Below are positions 7,920 through 16,276 of a DNA stretch of 64,000 nucleotides, piece by piece. Under the pieces are notes generated by a model that was not told where the DNA came from, ran no database searches, and saw only the letters and a program-made list of their open reading frames with translations. A program made the position numbers and the translations under genes. This stretch comes from Mycobacterium sp. WUMAC-067 (GTDB taxonomy: Bacteria > Actinomycetota > Actinomycetes > Mycobacteriales > Mycobacteriaceae). The stretch is from NCBI RefSeq assembly GCF_020217485.1, contig NZ_JAEKMI010000005.1, positions 124,001 through 188,000 of the forward strand, written 5' to 3'. Position 1 is the stretch's first letter, and each line of letters starts with the position of its first letter.

Positions 7920-8636
7920 TCACTGGTCGCTGTCGATCACGCGTGCTGAGCGCACCGCCCGCGACGAGGGGCGCCGGCGTCCCGGCAGCGGGATCCGGTC
8001 GGCGATGTTGCTCAGCGGGTTGACCACCATGGTGAGCGCGATGACGGCGTCTTGCAGGGTGGCGATGGCGGGCTCGAGCGCCTCCATCCCGGGGGTGAGC
8101 CGCGCCAGGGTGTCGGCGACGTCGGCGAGCTGGTCGAGCGGTCCGTGCTTCGCCGTCAGTTTGTCGACCAGGCCGCCTTCGCTGAGCAGCCGGTCGGCCA
8201 GCCCGTCCTCGGCCAGCAGTCGTTCGATCAGACCCTCCTCGGCGACCAGCTGATCGGCCAGCCCACCCGGCTGCAGCGTGCGCTGCAAGGCGCCGCCCTC
8301 GGCGGTCAGGCGGTCGAGCAGACCGCCCTCCGCGGTCAGCATGTCGACCACCCCGCCCGGGCGCAGCAAGCGGTCGAGCGGGCCGTCCGGGGCCACCGCC
8401 CGACCCAGCGGGGCGTCGTCGTCGAGCAGCCTGGCCAGCCGGTTGGCGCGCACGAGCGCGTCGTCGATCCCCAGCATGGACGTCATCGCGTTCGTGCCCG
8501 CGGATCCGTTCTCGCCCAAGGCCCGCTTCGCCACGCCGACGGCCGCGCTTGCCACGCCCAGGCCCGCGTCCGCCGCGGCCAGCCCGACGCGCGCGGGAGC
8601 GGTCGCCACCGACACGATGCTTTTGGCGAGGTTCAT
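7920..8636 (-). CDS. Decapeptide-repeat protein (238 aa), Rv0756c-like by position
   Basis: The protein has a small-residue, Ala/Val-rich N-terminus (1-40), then residues 74-173 form ten uninterrupted 10-residue repeats with consensus xGLxDRLxAE (for example GGLLDRLTAE, GGLADQLVAE, DGLADRLLSE). A hydrophobic stretch (about 186-206, LEPAIATLQDAVIALTMVV) and a basic tail follow. Leu/Val positions recur every 10 residues, so a regular amphipathic solenoid or helical hairpin array is plausible. It diverges from phoP and sits where M. tuberculosis has Rv0756c, of which it is probably the orthologue. No enzyme motif is visible and its function is unknown. Confidence 0.75.
   Translation of the reverse strand: MNLAKSIVSVATAPARVGLAAADAGLGVASAAVGVAKRALGENGSAGTNAMTSMLGIDDALVRANRLARLLDDDAPLGRAVAPDGPLDRLLRPGGVVDMLTAEGGLLDRLTAEGGALQRTLQPGGLADQLVAEEGLIERLLAEDGLADRLLSEGGLVDKLTAKHGPLDQLADVADTLARLTPGMEALEPAIATLQDAVIALTMVVNPLSNIADRIPLPGRRRPSSRAVRSARVIDSDQ
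8118..8417 (-). repeat. Ten tandem decapeptide repeats (30-bp period)
   Basis: Residues 74-173 divide exactly into DAPLGRAVAP, DGPLDRLLRP, GGVVDMLTAE, GGLLDRLTAE, GGALQRTLQP, GGLADQLVAE, EGLIERLLAE, DGLADRLLSE, GGLVDKLTAK and HGPLDQLADV. No insertion breaks the period, and the DNA copies are diverged. Confidence 0.9.
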
Positions 8637-8712
8637 TCCTCGAGTCTATTCGCGCGCGGCCTGCGAAGAGCCGATCCGTCCCAAGGCAATGCGGTCATGT
8701 TTGGCAGACTAC

Positions 8713-8740
8713 TTACAGACGGTTGACACTGAGCTTTCAG
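8713..8740 (+). promoter_or_regulatory. Candidate PhoP-binding direct repeats upstream of phoP
   Basis: Three related hexamers, TTACAG (8713), TGACAC (8724) and TTTCAG (8735), are spaced exactly 11 bp apart. PhoP of mycobacteria binds 7-bp direct repeats with 4-bp spacers and controls its own gene, so this fits an autoregulatory box. It lies between the divergent repeat-protein gene and phoP. Confidence 0.6.
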
Positions 8741-8792
8741 GAATCACACAATCTTTCCATAGGTAACTTCAAGTAAGGGACAGAAGCACCTG

Positions 8793-9512
8793 ATGACATC
8801 GCCAACTCCCAGTGACACCAAACCCGAGGCCCGCGTCCTCGTGGTCGACGACGAGGCCAACATCGTCGAACTGCTTTCGGTGAGTTTGAAGTTCCAGGGA
8901 TTCGAGGTCTATACGGCAACCAACGGCGCCCAGGCGCTGGACCGGGCGCGTGAAGCGCGTCCCGACGCCGTCATCCTCGACGTGATGATGCCCGGCATGG
9001 ATGGATTCGGGGTGCTGCGACGGTTGCGCGCCGACGGTATCGACGCCCCCGCGTTGTTCCTGACGGCGCGGGATTCCTTGCAGGACAAGATCGCCGGTTT
9101 GACCCTGGGCGGCGACGACTATGTGACGAAACCGTTCAGCCTGGAGGAGGTCGTCGCGCGGTTGCGGGTCATCCTGCGGCGCGCCGGCAAGGGCGGGGCC
9201 GAACCACGCAGCGCCCGACTGACTTTCGCCGATATCGAACTCGACGAAGAAACGCACGAGGTGTGGAAGGCCGGTCAACCGGTGTCGCTGTCGCCGACGG
9301 AATTCACGCTGCTGCGTTACTTTGTGATCAACGCGGGCACGGTGTTGAGCAAACCGAAGATCCTCGACCACGTGTGGCGCTACGACTTCGGAGGTGACGT
9401 CAATGTCGTCGAGTCCTACGTGTCGTACCTGCGCCGCAAGATCGACACCGGGGAGAAGCGGCTGCTGCACACCCTGCGCGGGGTGGGTTATGTGTTGCGG
9501 GAACCGCGCTGA
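8793..9512 (+). CDS. phoP: Response regulator PhoP
   Basis: OmpR/PhoB-family response regulator of the PhoPR system. In M. tuberculosis it controls sulfolipid and acyltrehalose synthesis, pH adaptation and virulence genes. The receiver domain (about 14-125) has the acidic pair Asp19/Asp20, phosphoacceptor Asp63 in VILDVMMPG, Thr91 and Lys113. The winged-helix effector domain (about 145-239) ends in the typical HTLRGVGYVLREPR. From PEARVLVVDDEAN onward it is almost identical to the M. tuberculosis protein as remembered; the N-terminus is about eight residues shorter. ATG 8793 has only a weak AAGGGA site upstream. phoR follows after 39 bp. Confidence 0.97.
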   Translation: MTSPTPSDTKPEARVLVVDDEANIVELLSVSLKFQGFEVYTATNGAQALDRAREARPDAVILDVMMPGMDGFGVLRRLRADGIDAPALFLTARDSLQDKIAGLTLGGDDYVTKPFSLEEVVARLRVILRRAGKGGAEPRSARLTFADIELDEETHEVWKAGQPVSLSPTEFTLLRYFVINAGTVLSKPKILDHVWRYDFGGDVNVVESYVSYLRRKIDTGEKRLLHTLRGVGYVLREPR

Positions 9513-9551
9513 GCACGTGCTCGGCCAACGGCGGTAGCGAAGAATTGGGAG

Positions 9552-10994
9552 ATGGTCACTAAGCCTCGACGTGGATTGCCGCTCCGGGTAGGGCTCGTCG
9601 CCGCCACCCTGGTGCTGGTCGCCTGCGGTCTCGCCGTTTCCGGTGTCGCAGTGACGTCGATCCTGCGGCACAGCCTGGTCAGCCGCATCGACCAGACGCT
9701 GCTCGACGCGTCGCGCGGGTGGGCGCAGGCCCCGCGGCGGCAGTCGCCCCCGCCCTACGAAGGCCCCGACCCCGGCCGGCCCCCGTCGAAGTTCTACGTG
9801 CGCGGCGTCAGCACCGATGGCACCCCGTTCACCGCCATCAACGACCGCAACGCCGAGCCGGCCCTGCCGGCCAACAACGACGTCGGTCCCAATCCGACGA
9901 CGCTGCCCTCGGTGAACGGGTCGAGCATCCACTGGCGGGCCGTATCCGTGCGCGGCCCGCACGGGCTGACGACCGTGGCGATCGACCTGTCCGACCTCCA
10001 GCACACGGTCAGCTCGCTGGTCTGGCTGCAGTTCGGCATCGGGGTGGCGGTGCTGGTCTTGGTCGGGATCGCCGGCTTCGCGGTGGTGCAGCGCAGCCTG
10101 CGGCCGCTGGCCGAAGTCGAACGGACGGCCGCGGCCATCGCCTCCGGCCAGTTGGATCGCCGTGTCCCAGAACGTGATCCGCGAACCGAGGTGGGCCGGC
10201 TCTCACTAGCGCTCAACGGAATGCTCGCGCAGATTCAGCAAGCGTTGGCTTCCTCGGAATCCTCGGCCGAGAAGGCCCGCGGCTCCGAGGACCGGATGCG
10301 GCGCTTCATCACCGACGCCAGCCACGAGCTGCGGACCCCGCTGACCACCATCCGCGGTTTCGCGGAACTGTATCGCCAGGGCGCCACCCGCGACGTCGCC
10401 ATGTTGTTGTCGCGGATCGAGAGCGAGGCATCCCGGATGGGCCTGCTGGTGGACGACTTGCTGTTGCTGGCTCGCCTCGACGTGCAACGACCGCTCGAAC
10501 ACAACCGCGTGGACCTACTGGCGCTGGCCAGCGATGCCGTGCATGATGCGCAGGCGATCGATCCCCGGCGATCCATCACGATGAAGGTCCTCGACGGTCC
10601 CGGCACGCCGGAGGTGCTCGGCGATGAACCACGAATCAGGCAGGTGCTGAGCAACCTGATCGCCAACGCCTTGCAGCACACCCCGGAGAGCGCCGACGTG
10701 ACGGTGCGGGTCGGCACCGACGGCGATGACGCGGTCCTCGAAGTGGCGGACAAGGGCCCCGGCATGAGCGAGCAGGACGCGTCGCGGGTGTTCGAGCGGT
10801 TCTATCGCACGGACTCGTCGCGTGCGCGGGCCAGCGGCGGTACCGGTCTGGGTCTGTCCATCGTCGAGTCGCTGGTGCGGGCGCACGGCGGTGTCGTCAG
10901 CGTGACCACCGCTCCGGGCGAGGGCTGCTGCTTCCGGGTGACGTTGCCGCGCATCAGTGATGTGCATGCGCAGCACGCGGTTCACGCCAACTGA
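9552..10994 (+). CDS. phoR: Sensor histidine kinase PhoR
   Basis: Membrane sensor kinase that phosphorylates PhoP. Two membrane segments (about 13-36 and 155-180) flank a Pro-rich extracytoplasmic sensor region. A HAMP linker follows (about 180-235, [16 protein letters not shown]), then the HisKA domain with His258 in [13 protein letters not shown], and the ATPase domain with N box [10 protein letters not shown]1 DKGPGM, F box and G2 [13 protein letters not shown]. The length (480 aa) matches the family. Its last 13 bases overlap the 3' end of the convergent HIT gene. Confidence 0.97.
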   Translation: MVTKPRRGLPLRVGLVAATLVLVACGLAVSGVAVTSILRHSLVSRIDQTLLDASRGWAQAPRRQSPPPYEGPDPGRPPSKFYVRGVSTDGTPFTAINDRNAEPALPANNDVGPNPTTLPSVNGSSIHWRAVSVRGPHGLTTVAIDLSDLQHTVSSLVWLQFGIGVAVLVLVGIAGFAVVQRSLRPLAEVERTAAAIASGQLDRRVPERDPRTEVGRLSLALNGMLAQIQQALASSESSAEKARGSEDRMRRFITDASHELRTPLTTIRGFAELYRQGATRDVAMLLSRIESEASRMGLLVDDLLLLARLDVQRPLEHNRVDLLALASDAVHDAQAIDPRRSITMKVLDGPGTPEVLGDEPRIRQVLSNLIANALQHTPESADVTVRVGTDGDDAVLEVADKGPGMSEQDASRVFERFYRTDSSRARASGGTGLGLSIVESLVRAHGGVVSVTTAPGEGCCFRVTLPRISDVHAQHAVHAN

Positions 10995-11386
10995 GCCAGG
11001 GCGGCCTTGATCTTGGTCTGGGCCTCGTCCAGTGATTCCGGTGAGGGGTTGCGGTCCACGTTGGCGAAGCCGAAGTCGCTGAGGCTGCGGGTGGGGAAGA
11101 CGTGCACGTGTAGGTGGGGCACCTCCAAGCCGGCGATGATCAGGCCGGACCGTTCGGTTCTGAAGGCCTTGCACACGGCCTTGCCGATCAACTGACTCAC
11201 GGTCATCACCCGGGCGAAGGCCGCGCCATCGACGTCCTGCCAATTGTCGATCTCCGCGCGCGGCACGACGAGGGTGTGCCCCTGGGTCATGGGCTCGATC
11301 GTCAGGAACGCGACGACGTCGTCGTCCTCGTAGACAAAGCGGCCGGGCAGTTCACGGTTGATGATCTTGGTGAAGATCGACGCCAT
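10982..11386 (-). CDS. HIT-family nucleotide hydrolase/transferase (134 aa)
   Basis: Histidine-triad protein, expected to hydrolyse or transfer nucleoside monophosphate groups. The triad HLHVHVFP is clear, and the N-terminal half has the usual I-N-R-E-L-P and V-P-R strands. ATG 11386 (MASIFTK) is preferred over GTG 11392 because AGGAG (11396-11400) lies nine bases before it; that site overlaps the stop region of the preceding KSI-like gene, which suggests translational coupling. It corresponds in position to Rv0759c and ends the minus-strand redox gene row. Confidence 0.9.
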   Translation of the reverse strand: MASIFTKIINRELPGRFVYEDDDVVAFLTIEPMTQGHTLVVPRAEIDNWQDVDGAAFARVMTVSQLIGKAVCKAFRTERSGLIIAGLEVPHLHVHVFPTRSLSDFGFANVDRNPSPESLDEAQTKIKAALAQLA

Positions 11387-11392
11387 GGGCAC

Positions 11393-11830
11393 TCACTCCT
11401 CCTTGCCGAACTGCATCATCTCGAGGTTCCAGTAGCCACGCATGTTGGTGATCAGCCCGGCGTCGTTGACCTTGTAGGTGAACACTCCGCGCACCGAGCT
11501 GGTGAGGCCGCCCTCGAACTTGCTGTTGAGCACCAAGATGTGGGCGATCTCGTCGGGCGAACTCGACGGGAAGGTCTCCTCGCAGGTGATGGAGAGCTGA
11601 TTGGCCGCGATGTTCGTGTCGAAGAACGCGCCGACCGCCTCCTTGCCGCGGACACCGGTGCCGTCGGGGTTGGTGACGGACTTGCCGATCGGGTCCTCGA
11701 TGACGACGTCATCGGACATCAGCGCCAGCCAACCCGCCCGGTCGTGCGCCTGCACGCACCGCCACGAGGACTGCGACGCGGCCAGGGCCGGGGATGCCTG
11801 GGATTCTTGAGCTGCTGCGGCTTCGGTCAT
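11393..11830 (-). CDS. SnoaL/ketosteroid-isomerase-like protein (145 aa)
   Basis: Small NTF2-fold protein. In M. tuberculosis the gene at this place (Rv0760c) encodes a steroid-binding protein with ketosteroid-isomerase fold. The sequence shows the family's N-terminal helix (SSWRCVQAHDRAGWLALM), then DDVVIEDPIG and a C-terminal sheet ending GYWNLEMMQF. The start is ATG 11830, directly after AGGAGAAGAA. The frame extends upstream to 11893 but without a better site. It is the last-but-one gene in the row after adhB and is coupled to the HIT gene. Confidence 0.8.
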   Translation of the reverse strand: MTEAAAAQESQASPALAASQSSWRCVQAHDRAGWLALMSDDVVIEDPIGKSVTNPDGTGVRGKEAVGAFFDTNIAANQLSITCEETFPSSSPDEIAHILVLNSKFEGGLTSSVRGVFTYKVNDAGLITNMRGYWNLEMMQFGKEE

Positions 11831-12028
11831 TTCTTCTCCTGTCACTGGTGTGCGCACACCGTTCGTTCGTGCGCCGATTGCGTTGGGGCGCAAGGAAGGA
11901 GCTCGACGGCGACTCGTCCGTCGCGGAGTTGAGCACGAGGTCGCGCACCGTCATGGCGCCGGTTCGTCCCGGCGCCATGAGGTGGCGGAAAGCCGGTCAC
12001 TTAAAAGACGCGGCTGATGACGGGTGAT

Positions 12029-13156
12029 TTACCGGTCGGCGTCGGTGTAGCGGATGACGCCGCGAATGTTCTTGCCGTCCAGCATGTCCTGGTAGCCGTC
12101 GTTGATCTGTTCGAGACGGTATTGGCGGGTGATCATGTCGTCCAGGTTCAGCTTGCCGGCCTTGTACATCGACAGCAGCTGCGGGATGTCGTACTGCGGG
12201 TTACCGCCACCGAAGATGGTGCCCTGCAGGTTCTTCTGCATCAGGGTCAGCATCGCCAGGTTGAGGTTGACGTTGGTGTCCAGCAGGCTGCCGATGGCGG
12301 TCAGCACGCAGGTCCCGCCCTTTTGGGTGATGTTGAGGTAGTTGTCGACGTCGGCGCCCTGCAGCTCACCGACGGTGACGACGACCTTGTGGGCCATCAG
12401 GCCGTAGGTGACCTCGGCCATGCCCGCCATCGCGGCCATGATGTCGGGGTAGACGTGGGTGGCGCCGAACTTCAGCGCCTGGTCGCGCTTCCACTCCACC
12501 GGGTCGATCGCGAAGATGTAGCGCGCGCCGGCGTTGACCGCGCCCTGCAGCGCCGCCATGCCGACCCCGCCGACGCCGACGATGGCGACGTCCTGGCCCG
12601 GCCGGATGTCCGCGGTGCGGACCGACGAACCGTAACCGGTGGTGACGCCGCAGCCGACCAGCGCGGCGACCTCGAAGGGGACCGACTCATCGATCTTCAC
12701 CACCGAGCTGCGGTGTACGACCATGTAGGGGGAGAACGTTCCCAGCAGCGTCATGGGGAAGACGTTCTGGCCGCGCGCCTGGATGCGGAAGGTCCCGTCG
12801 GACACCGCGGCGCCGCCCAGCAGGCCGGCTCCCAGGTCGCACAGGTTGCGCATGCCCGCCTGACAGGTCGGACATTGCCCGCAGGACGGGATGAACGACA
12901 GCACCACGTGGTCACCGGGGGCGATGTCTTCCACACCCGGGCCGACCTCGGTGACGATGCCCGCGCCCTCGTGACCGCCCAGCACCGGGAAACCGGCCAT
13001 CGGGATACCCCCGGTGACCAGGTGATGGTCGGAGTGGCACATGCCCGCCGCTTCCATCTGGATCTTGACCTCATGCGCTTGCGGGTCGCCGATCTCGATT
13101 TCCTCGATGGACCAGGGCTGGTTGAACTCCCAGATCAGTGCGCCTTTTGTCTTCAC
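12029..13156 (-). CDS. adhB: Zinc-dependent NDMA-type alcohol dehydrogenase AdhB
   Basis: Medium-chain dehydrogenase/reductase that oxidises alcohols to aldehydes. Catalytic zinc ligands are Cys40 (GMCHSDHH), His62 (GGHEGAG) and Cys168 (GCGVTTGYG). The structural zinc lobe is Cys92, 95, 98 and 106. The Rossmann motif GVGGVG is at 194-199. The length of 375 aa equals M. tuberculosis AdhB. It belongs to the subgroup with tightly bound nicotinamide cofactor (NDMA-dependent), so it may need an external acceptor. A 156-bp gap upstream, with a hairpin, suggests it also has its own promoter. Confidence 0.93.
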   Translation of the reverse strand: MKTKGALIWEFNQPWSIEEIEIGDPQAHEVKIQMEAAGMCHSDHHLVTGGIPMAGFPVLGGHEGAGIVTEVGPGVEDIAPGDHVVLSFIPSCGQCPTCQAGMRNLCDLGAGLLGGAAVSDGTFRIQARGQNVFPMTLLGTFSPYMVVHRSSVVKIDESVPFEVAALVGCGVTTGYGSSVRTADIRPGQDVAIVGVGGVGMAALQGAVNAGARYIFAIDPVEWKRDQALKFGATHVYPDIMAAMAGMAEVTYGLMAHKVVVTVGELQGADVDNYLNITQKGGTCVLTAIGSLLDTNVNLNLAMLTLMQKNLQGTIFGGGNPQYDIPQLLSMYKAGKLNLDDMITRQYRLEQINDGYQDMLDGKNIRGVIRYTDADR

Positions 13157-13230
13157 GATGGTCCTGACCCCATTTCGCCTTTGAATTGATCAGCGCTGAC
13201 CGGCCCCTTCATGCCGGCCAGCTAGGTGAC

Positions 13231-13247
13231 GGGTGCCACAGGCACCC
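13231..13247 (-). terminator. Hairpin between the SnoaL-like gene and adhB
   Basis: GGGTGCC-ACA-GGCACCC is a perfect 7-bp stem with a 3-base loop, 66 bp past the stop at 13313. There is no long T-tract; mycobacterial terminators often lack one. It could instead be a regulatory palindrome of the adhB promoter. Confidence 0.4.
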
Positions 13248-13312
13248 TTGTCGCGTCAGCATAGCGCGTGCAACAAATCAAATGCTTGGTTGGCTCCCCG
13301 CCAGTGGTTCGG

Positions 13313-13858
13313 TCACCAGATGGGGACCGGTGCCTCGCCAAGCGGGTAGTAACCCGGCAGCTTTTCGCCGGCGAGGCTGCGCTCGATGCGCTTCTGCATG
13401 CCGTCGCTCAGGTCCCCGGACTCGATGAGCTTGCCGAACATGTACGCGACGTGGCCGAAGTCGAAGAAGTCCCGCTGCCACTCGATCAGCCGGTCGCTGT
13501 TGAGGCGGAACCAGCTGCCGCCGATGCCGTAGATCTCGTCCTGGGTGCCGTCGGCCTTGTTGACGATCTGTTTCCAGAAGCCGACGATCTCGCCCTGCTT
13601 CTCGTCGATGAGCACCTTCTGGTACTCGTACACCCAGTTCTCCAGGCCTTCCATCTCCAAACCCAAAGCGATGTCACGGATCTCGTCGACGCCCACGCAC
13701 ATCACGTCTTCCTTGGGGCCGATGTTCCAGCCGTAGGTGGCGTCTTTCGTGTAGAAGTCCGCCAATGGCCGCCAGTCACCGGCCTTTTCGCAGTCCTTGT
13801 TGGCCTGCAGCCAGCGGTCGACCCATGCCTCGAGATCTTCGCGCGAGTGTGACGCCAT
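13313..13858 (-). CDS. SnoaL-like (NTF2-fold) protein in the cyp51 operon (181 aa)
   Basis: A 181-residue protein of NTF2/SnoaL appearance: helical start (LEAWVDRWLQANKDCEKAGDWRPLADFYTKDATYGWNIG), then mixed sheet. It occupies the position of Rv0762c. It starts one base after the ferredoxin stop codon, so it is co-translated with the ferredoxin and CYP51 genes. Members of this fold bind hydrophobic or sterol-like ligands or act as isomerases or dehydratases; no catalytic residue can be assigned here. A role in sterol or lipid oxidation is inferred only from the operon. Confidence 0.7.
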   Translation of the reverse strand: MASHSREDLEAWVDRWLQANKDCEKAGDWRPLADFYTKDATYGWNIGPKEDVMCVGVDEIRDIALGLEMEGLENWVYEYQKVLIDEKQGEIVGFWKQIVNKADGTQDEIYGIGGSWFRLNSDRLIEWQRDFFDFGHVAYMFGKLIESGDLSDGMQKRIERSLAGEKLPGYYPLGEAPVPIW

Positions 13859-13859
13859 C

Positions 13860-14096
<237 letters not shown>

Positions 14097-15452
14097 TTAC
14101 GCATTGCGCTTGCGGTAGCGGACCTTCGCCGGCCGGGCCAGCTGCACAACCATCTTCGAGTGGTCGTTGTGATAGCTGTCCGCTGGTTGCGCCATCTCGA
14201 AGTCGTACTCGCGCAGGAGAACCGAGAAGATCGCCTTGATCTGCATCTGGGCGAACGCGGCGCCGACGCAGCGGTGGCGTCCCGCGCCGAACGGAATCCA
14301 GGTCCACCGGTTGACGATGTCGGCCTGCTCGGGCTTGTTGTAGCGGTCGGGCTTGAACGCGTCGGGGTCGGGGAAGTCCTCGGCAATCCGGTTGGAGATC
14401 GCCGGGGACGCCGCGACGTAGTCGCCGTTGTGAATCGGGAAGCCCTCGACCTCGAATTCGCCCTTGGCGACCCGCATCAGGATGATCAGCGGCGGGTGCA
14501 GCCGCAGGGTCTCCTTGACCACGTTGTCCAGCTTCGGAATCGAGCGCAGCGCATGGAAACTCACCTCCTGGCCGTCGGCGTAGAGCTCCTCGAGCTCGGC
14601 CAGCACCTCGGCGTACACCTCGGGATGGCGGATCAACTCGATCAACGTCCACGCCGAGGTCCCGGAGCTGGTGTGGTGCCCGGCGAACATCAGCGAGATG
14701 AACATCCCGGTGACCTCGTCCGCGGAGAACCGCGGATTGCCGTCCTCGTCCCTGATCGACACCAGCACGTCGAGCATGTCGCGGTCGGCCTTGTCCTTGG
14801 GCGGATTGGCCAGCCGCTGGTCCATGATCTCCTGAACCAGCGCAACGAGTTTGACGCGGGCCTCGTCGCGGCGCCGGAAACTCTCGATCGGCAGGTACGG
14901 ATCGACGTAGCACAGCGGATCGGTGCCGCGCTCCAGCTCGTGGTAGTACTCGGCGAACCGGTGGTCGAGCTGCTCGCGGAACTTCAGCCCGATCAGGCAG
15001 GCCGTCGAGGTGTAGATCGTCAGCTCGGCGAAGAAGTCGAGCAGCTCGATCTCGCCCTCGTCGCCCCAGTCGGCGACCATCTTCTTGACTTCGCCCTCGA
15101 TGGTGCTGGCGTGACCCTTCATCTGCTCGCCGCGCAGCGCCGAGTTGTGCAACATCTCCTTGCGCCGCTCGGGGCTCGCGTCGAACACCACGCCCTTGCC
15201 GAAGATCGGCGTCATGAAGGGGTAGGCCTCGGCCTGATCCAGGTCTTCGTCGGCGGAGCGGAAGAAGAACTCGTTGGCGCCCGCGCCGGACAACAGGATG
15301 ACGTGCTTTCCGGCCAGCTGAAACCAGCCGACGTCGCCGCACTCGTCACGGACGCGTTTCATCAAACCGATTGGGTCGGTGCGGAATTCCTCGAGGTGGC
15401 CGTGCTCTTCTTCACCGCCGGAAACCCGGGGCACGATCGCGGTGGTCGTCAT
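14097..15452 (-). CDS. cyp51: Sterol 14-alpha-demethylase CYP51
   Basis: Cytochrome P450 that removes the 14-alpha methyl group of sterols such as lanosterol in vitro. ATG 15452 gives 451 aa, the same length as M. tuberculosis CYP51. Visible landmarks are the B' region with YPFMTPIFGKGVVFDASPERR, the I helix FAGHHTSSGTSAW, the ExxR pair ETLR, and the heme loop FGAGRHRCVG with the thiolate Cys near residue 394. The start overlaps the stop of the upstream SDR gene (ATGA). Mycobacteria do not make cholesterol de novo, so the natural substrate is open. Confidence 0.97.
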   Translation of the reverse strand: MTTTAIVPRVSGGEEEHGHLEEFRTDPIGLMKRVRDECGDVGWFQLAGKHVILLSGAGANEFFFRSADEDLDQAEAYPFMTPIFGKGVVFDASPERRKEMLHNSALRGEQMKGHASTIEGEVKKMVADWGDEGEIELLDFFAELTIYTSTACLIGLKFREQLDHRFAEYYHELERGTDPLCYVDPYLPIESFRRRDEARVKLVALVQEIMDQRLANPPKDKADRDMLDVLVSIRDEDGNPRFSADEVTGMFISLMFAGHHTSSGTSAWTLIELIRHPEVYAEVLAELEELYADGQEVSFHALRSIPKLDNVVKETLRLHPPLIILMRVAKGEFEVEGFPIHNGDYVAASPAISNRIAEDFPDPDAFKPDRYNKPEQADIVNRWTWIPFGAGRHRCVGAAFAQMQIKAIFSVLLREYDFEMAQPADSYHNDHSKMVVQLARPAKVRYRKRNA

Positions 15453-16276
15453 TGTCCTGGCATCCCCTCTTCGCCGAGTGCGAGCTTCTGGCGTTCTTTG
15501 TTGTCGGTCAACGGGGCTTCGGGCTGAAGTTCCATGTTCGCGATGAAACCGCCCCGCGGTGTCTCCGCGACGAACGTGATCGCCCGCGCGAGATCGGCGG
15601 CCCGCAAGAAGTAGTCGTGGCGGGCCTGCCCCCACTTGGCCCAGTCTTCGAGTGCGGGGCCGATCTTTTCGGCGGGCAGGCTCCAGCCCATCGACGTCTT
15701 CGTCGGGCCGGGATGCACGATCGAGGCCCGCACGCCCGTGCCCTCGAGCTCCATCTGGAAGTTGGTGACCATCGCGACCAGAGCGGCCTTGGCCGCACCG
15801 TAGGCGCCCATGTGCGGGCGCTGGCGCAGGGCCACGTCGGAGCCGACGAAGATCAGGTCGCCCCGCTGCCGCTCCAGCATGCCGGGCAGCACCGCGGCGG
15901 CCAGCCGGTTGGCGCCGACGAGGTGGATCTGCAGCTGGGACTCGAATTCGTCGGTGGTGATCTCGGCGAGTTTGCCGAAGTACGTGTCGCCCGCCCCGGC
16001 CACCAGCACCTCGACATCACCGAGCGCCTCGACCGACTGTGCCACAAAGGATTTCACCGAATTCGGGTCGGTGACGTCCAGGTGGAACCCGACCGCCTCA
16101 CCGCCCTCGGCGTTGATCTTGCCGACGATGTCGTCGAGCTTCTCCACCCGGCGTGCGCCCAGGGCGACCGGGAAGCCGTGCGCCGCGAGCTCGATGGCGG
16201 TGGCCTCCCCGATACCGGAGGAGGCACCGGCCACGATGGCGGGCCGGCGTTCGGGCAGGGGCTCAAAGCGGGGCAT
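15449..16276 (-). CDS. Short-chain dehydrogenase/reductase in P450 operon (275 aa)
   Basis: NAD(P)-dependent SDR. The cofactor site GASSGIG is at about residues 17-23, the active site YGAAK with Tyr follows a Ser in FVGSD, and PGPTKT lies after the active site. It sits between cyp123 (stop three bases upstream) and cyp51 (ATGA overlap), in the place of Rv0765c. The neighbours suggest oxidation or reduction of a P450-generated alcohol or ketone. Substrate unknown. Confidence 0.9.
   Translation of the reverse strand: MPRFEPLPERRPAIVAGASSGIGEATAIELAAHGFPVALGARRVEKLDDIVGKINAEGGEAVGFHLDVTDPNSVKSFVAQSVEALGDVEVLVAGAGDTYFGKLAEITTDEFESQLQIHLVGANRLAAAVLPGMLERQRGDLIFVGSDVALRQRPHMGAYGAAKAALVAMVTNFQMELEGTGVRASIVHPGPTKTSMGWSLPAEKIGPALEDWAKWGQARHDYFLRAADLARAITFVAETPRGGFIANMELQPEAPLTDNKERQKLALGEEGMPGQ

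Noticed and set aside
8723..8728. TTGACA as -35 box of phoP
   Set aside because: A perfect hexamer, but no -10 sequence lies 16-18 bp downstream; it overlaps the middle PhoP-like repeat and is better explained by that.
12017..13189. Plus-strand 390-residue frame opposite adhB
   Set aside because: No start signal or domain; composition is that of an antisense frame of a GC-rich gene. adhB motifs are complete on the minus strand.
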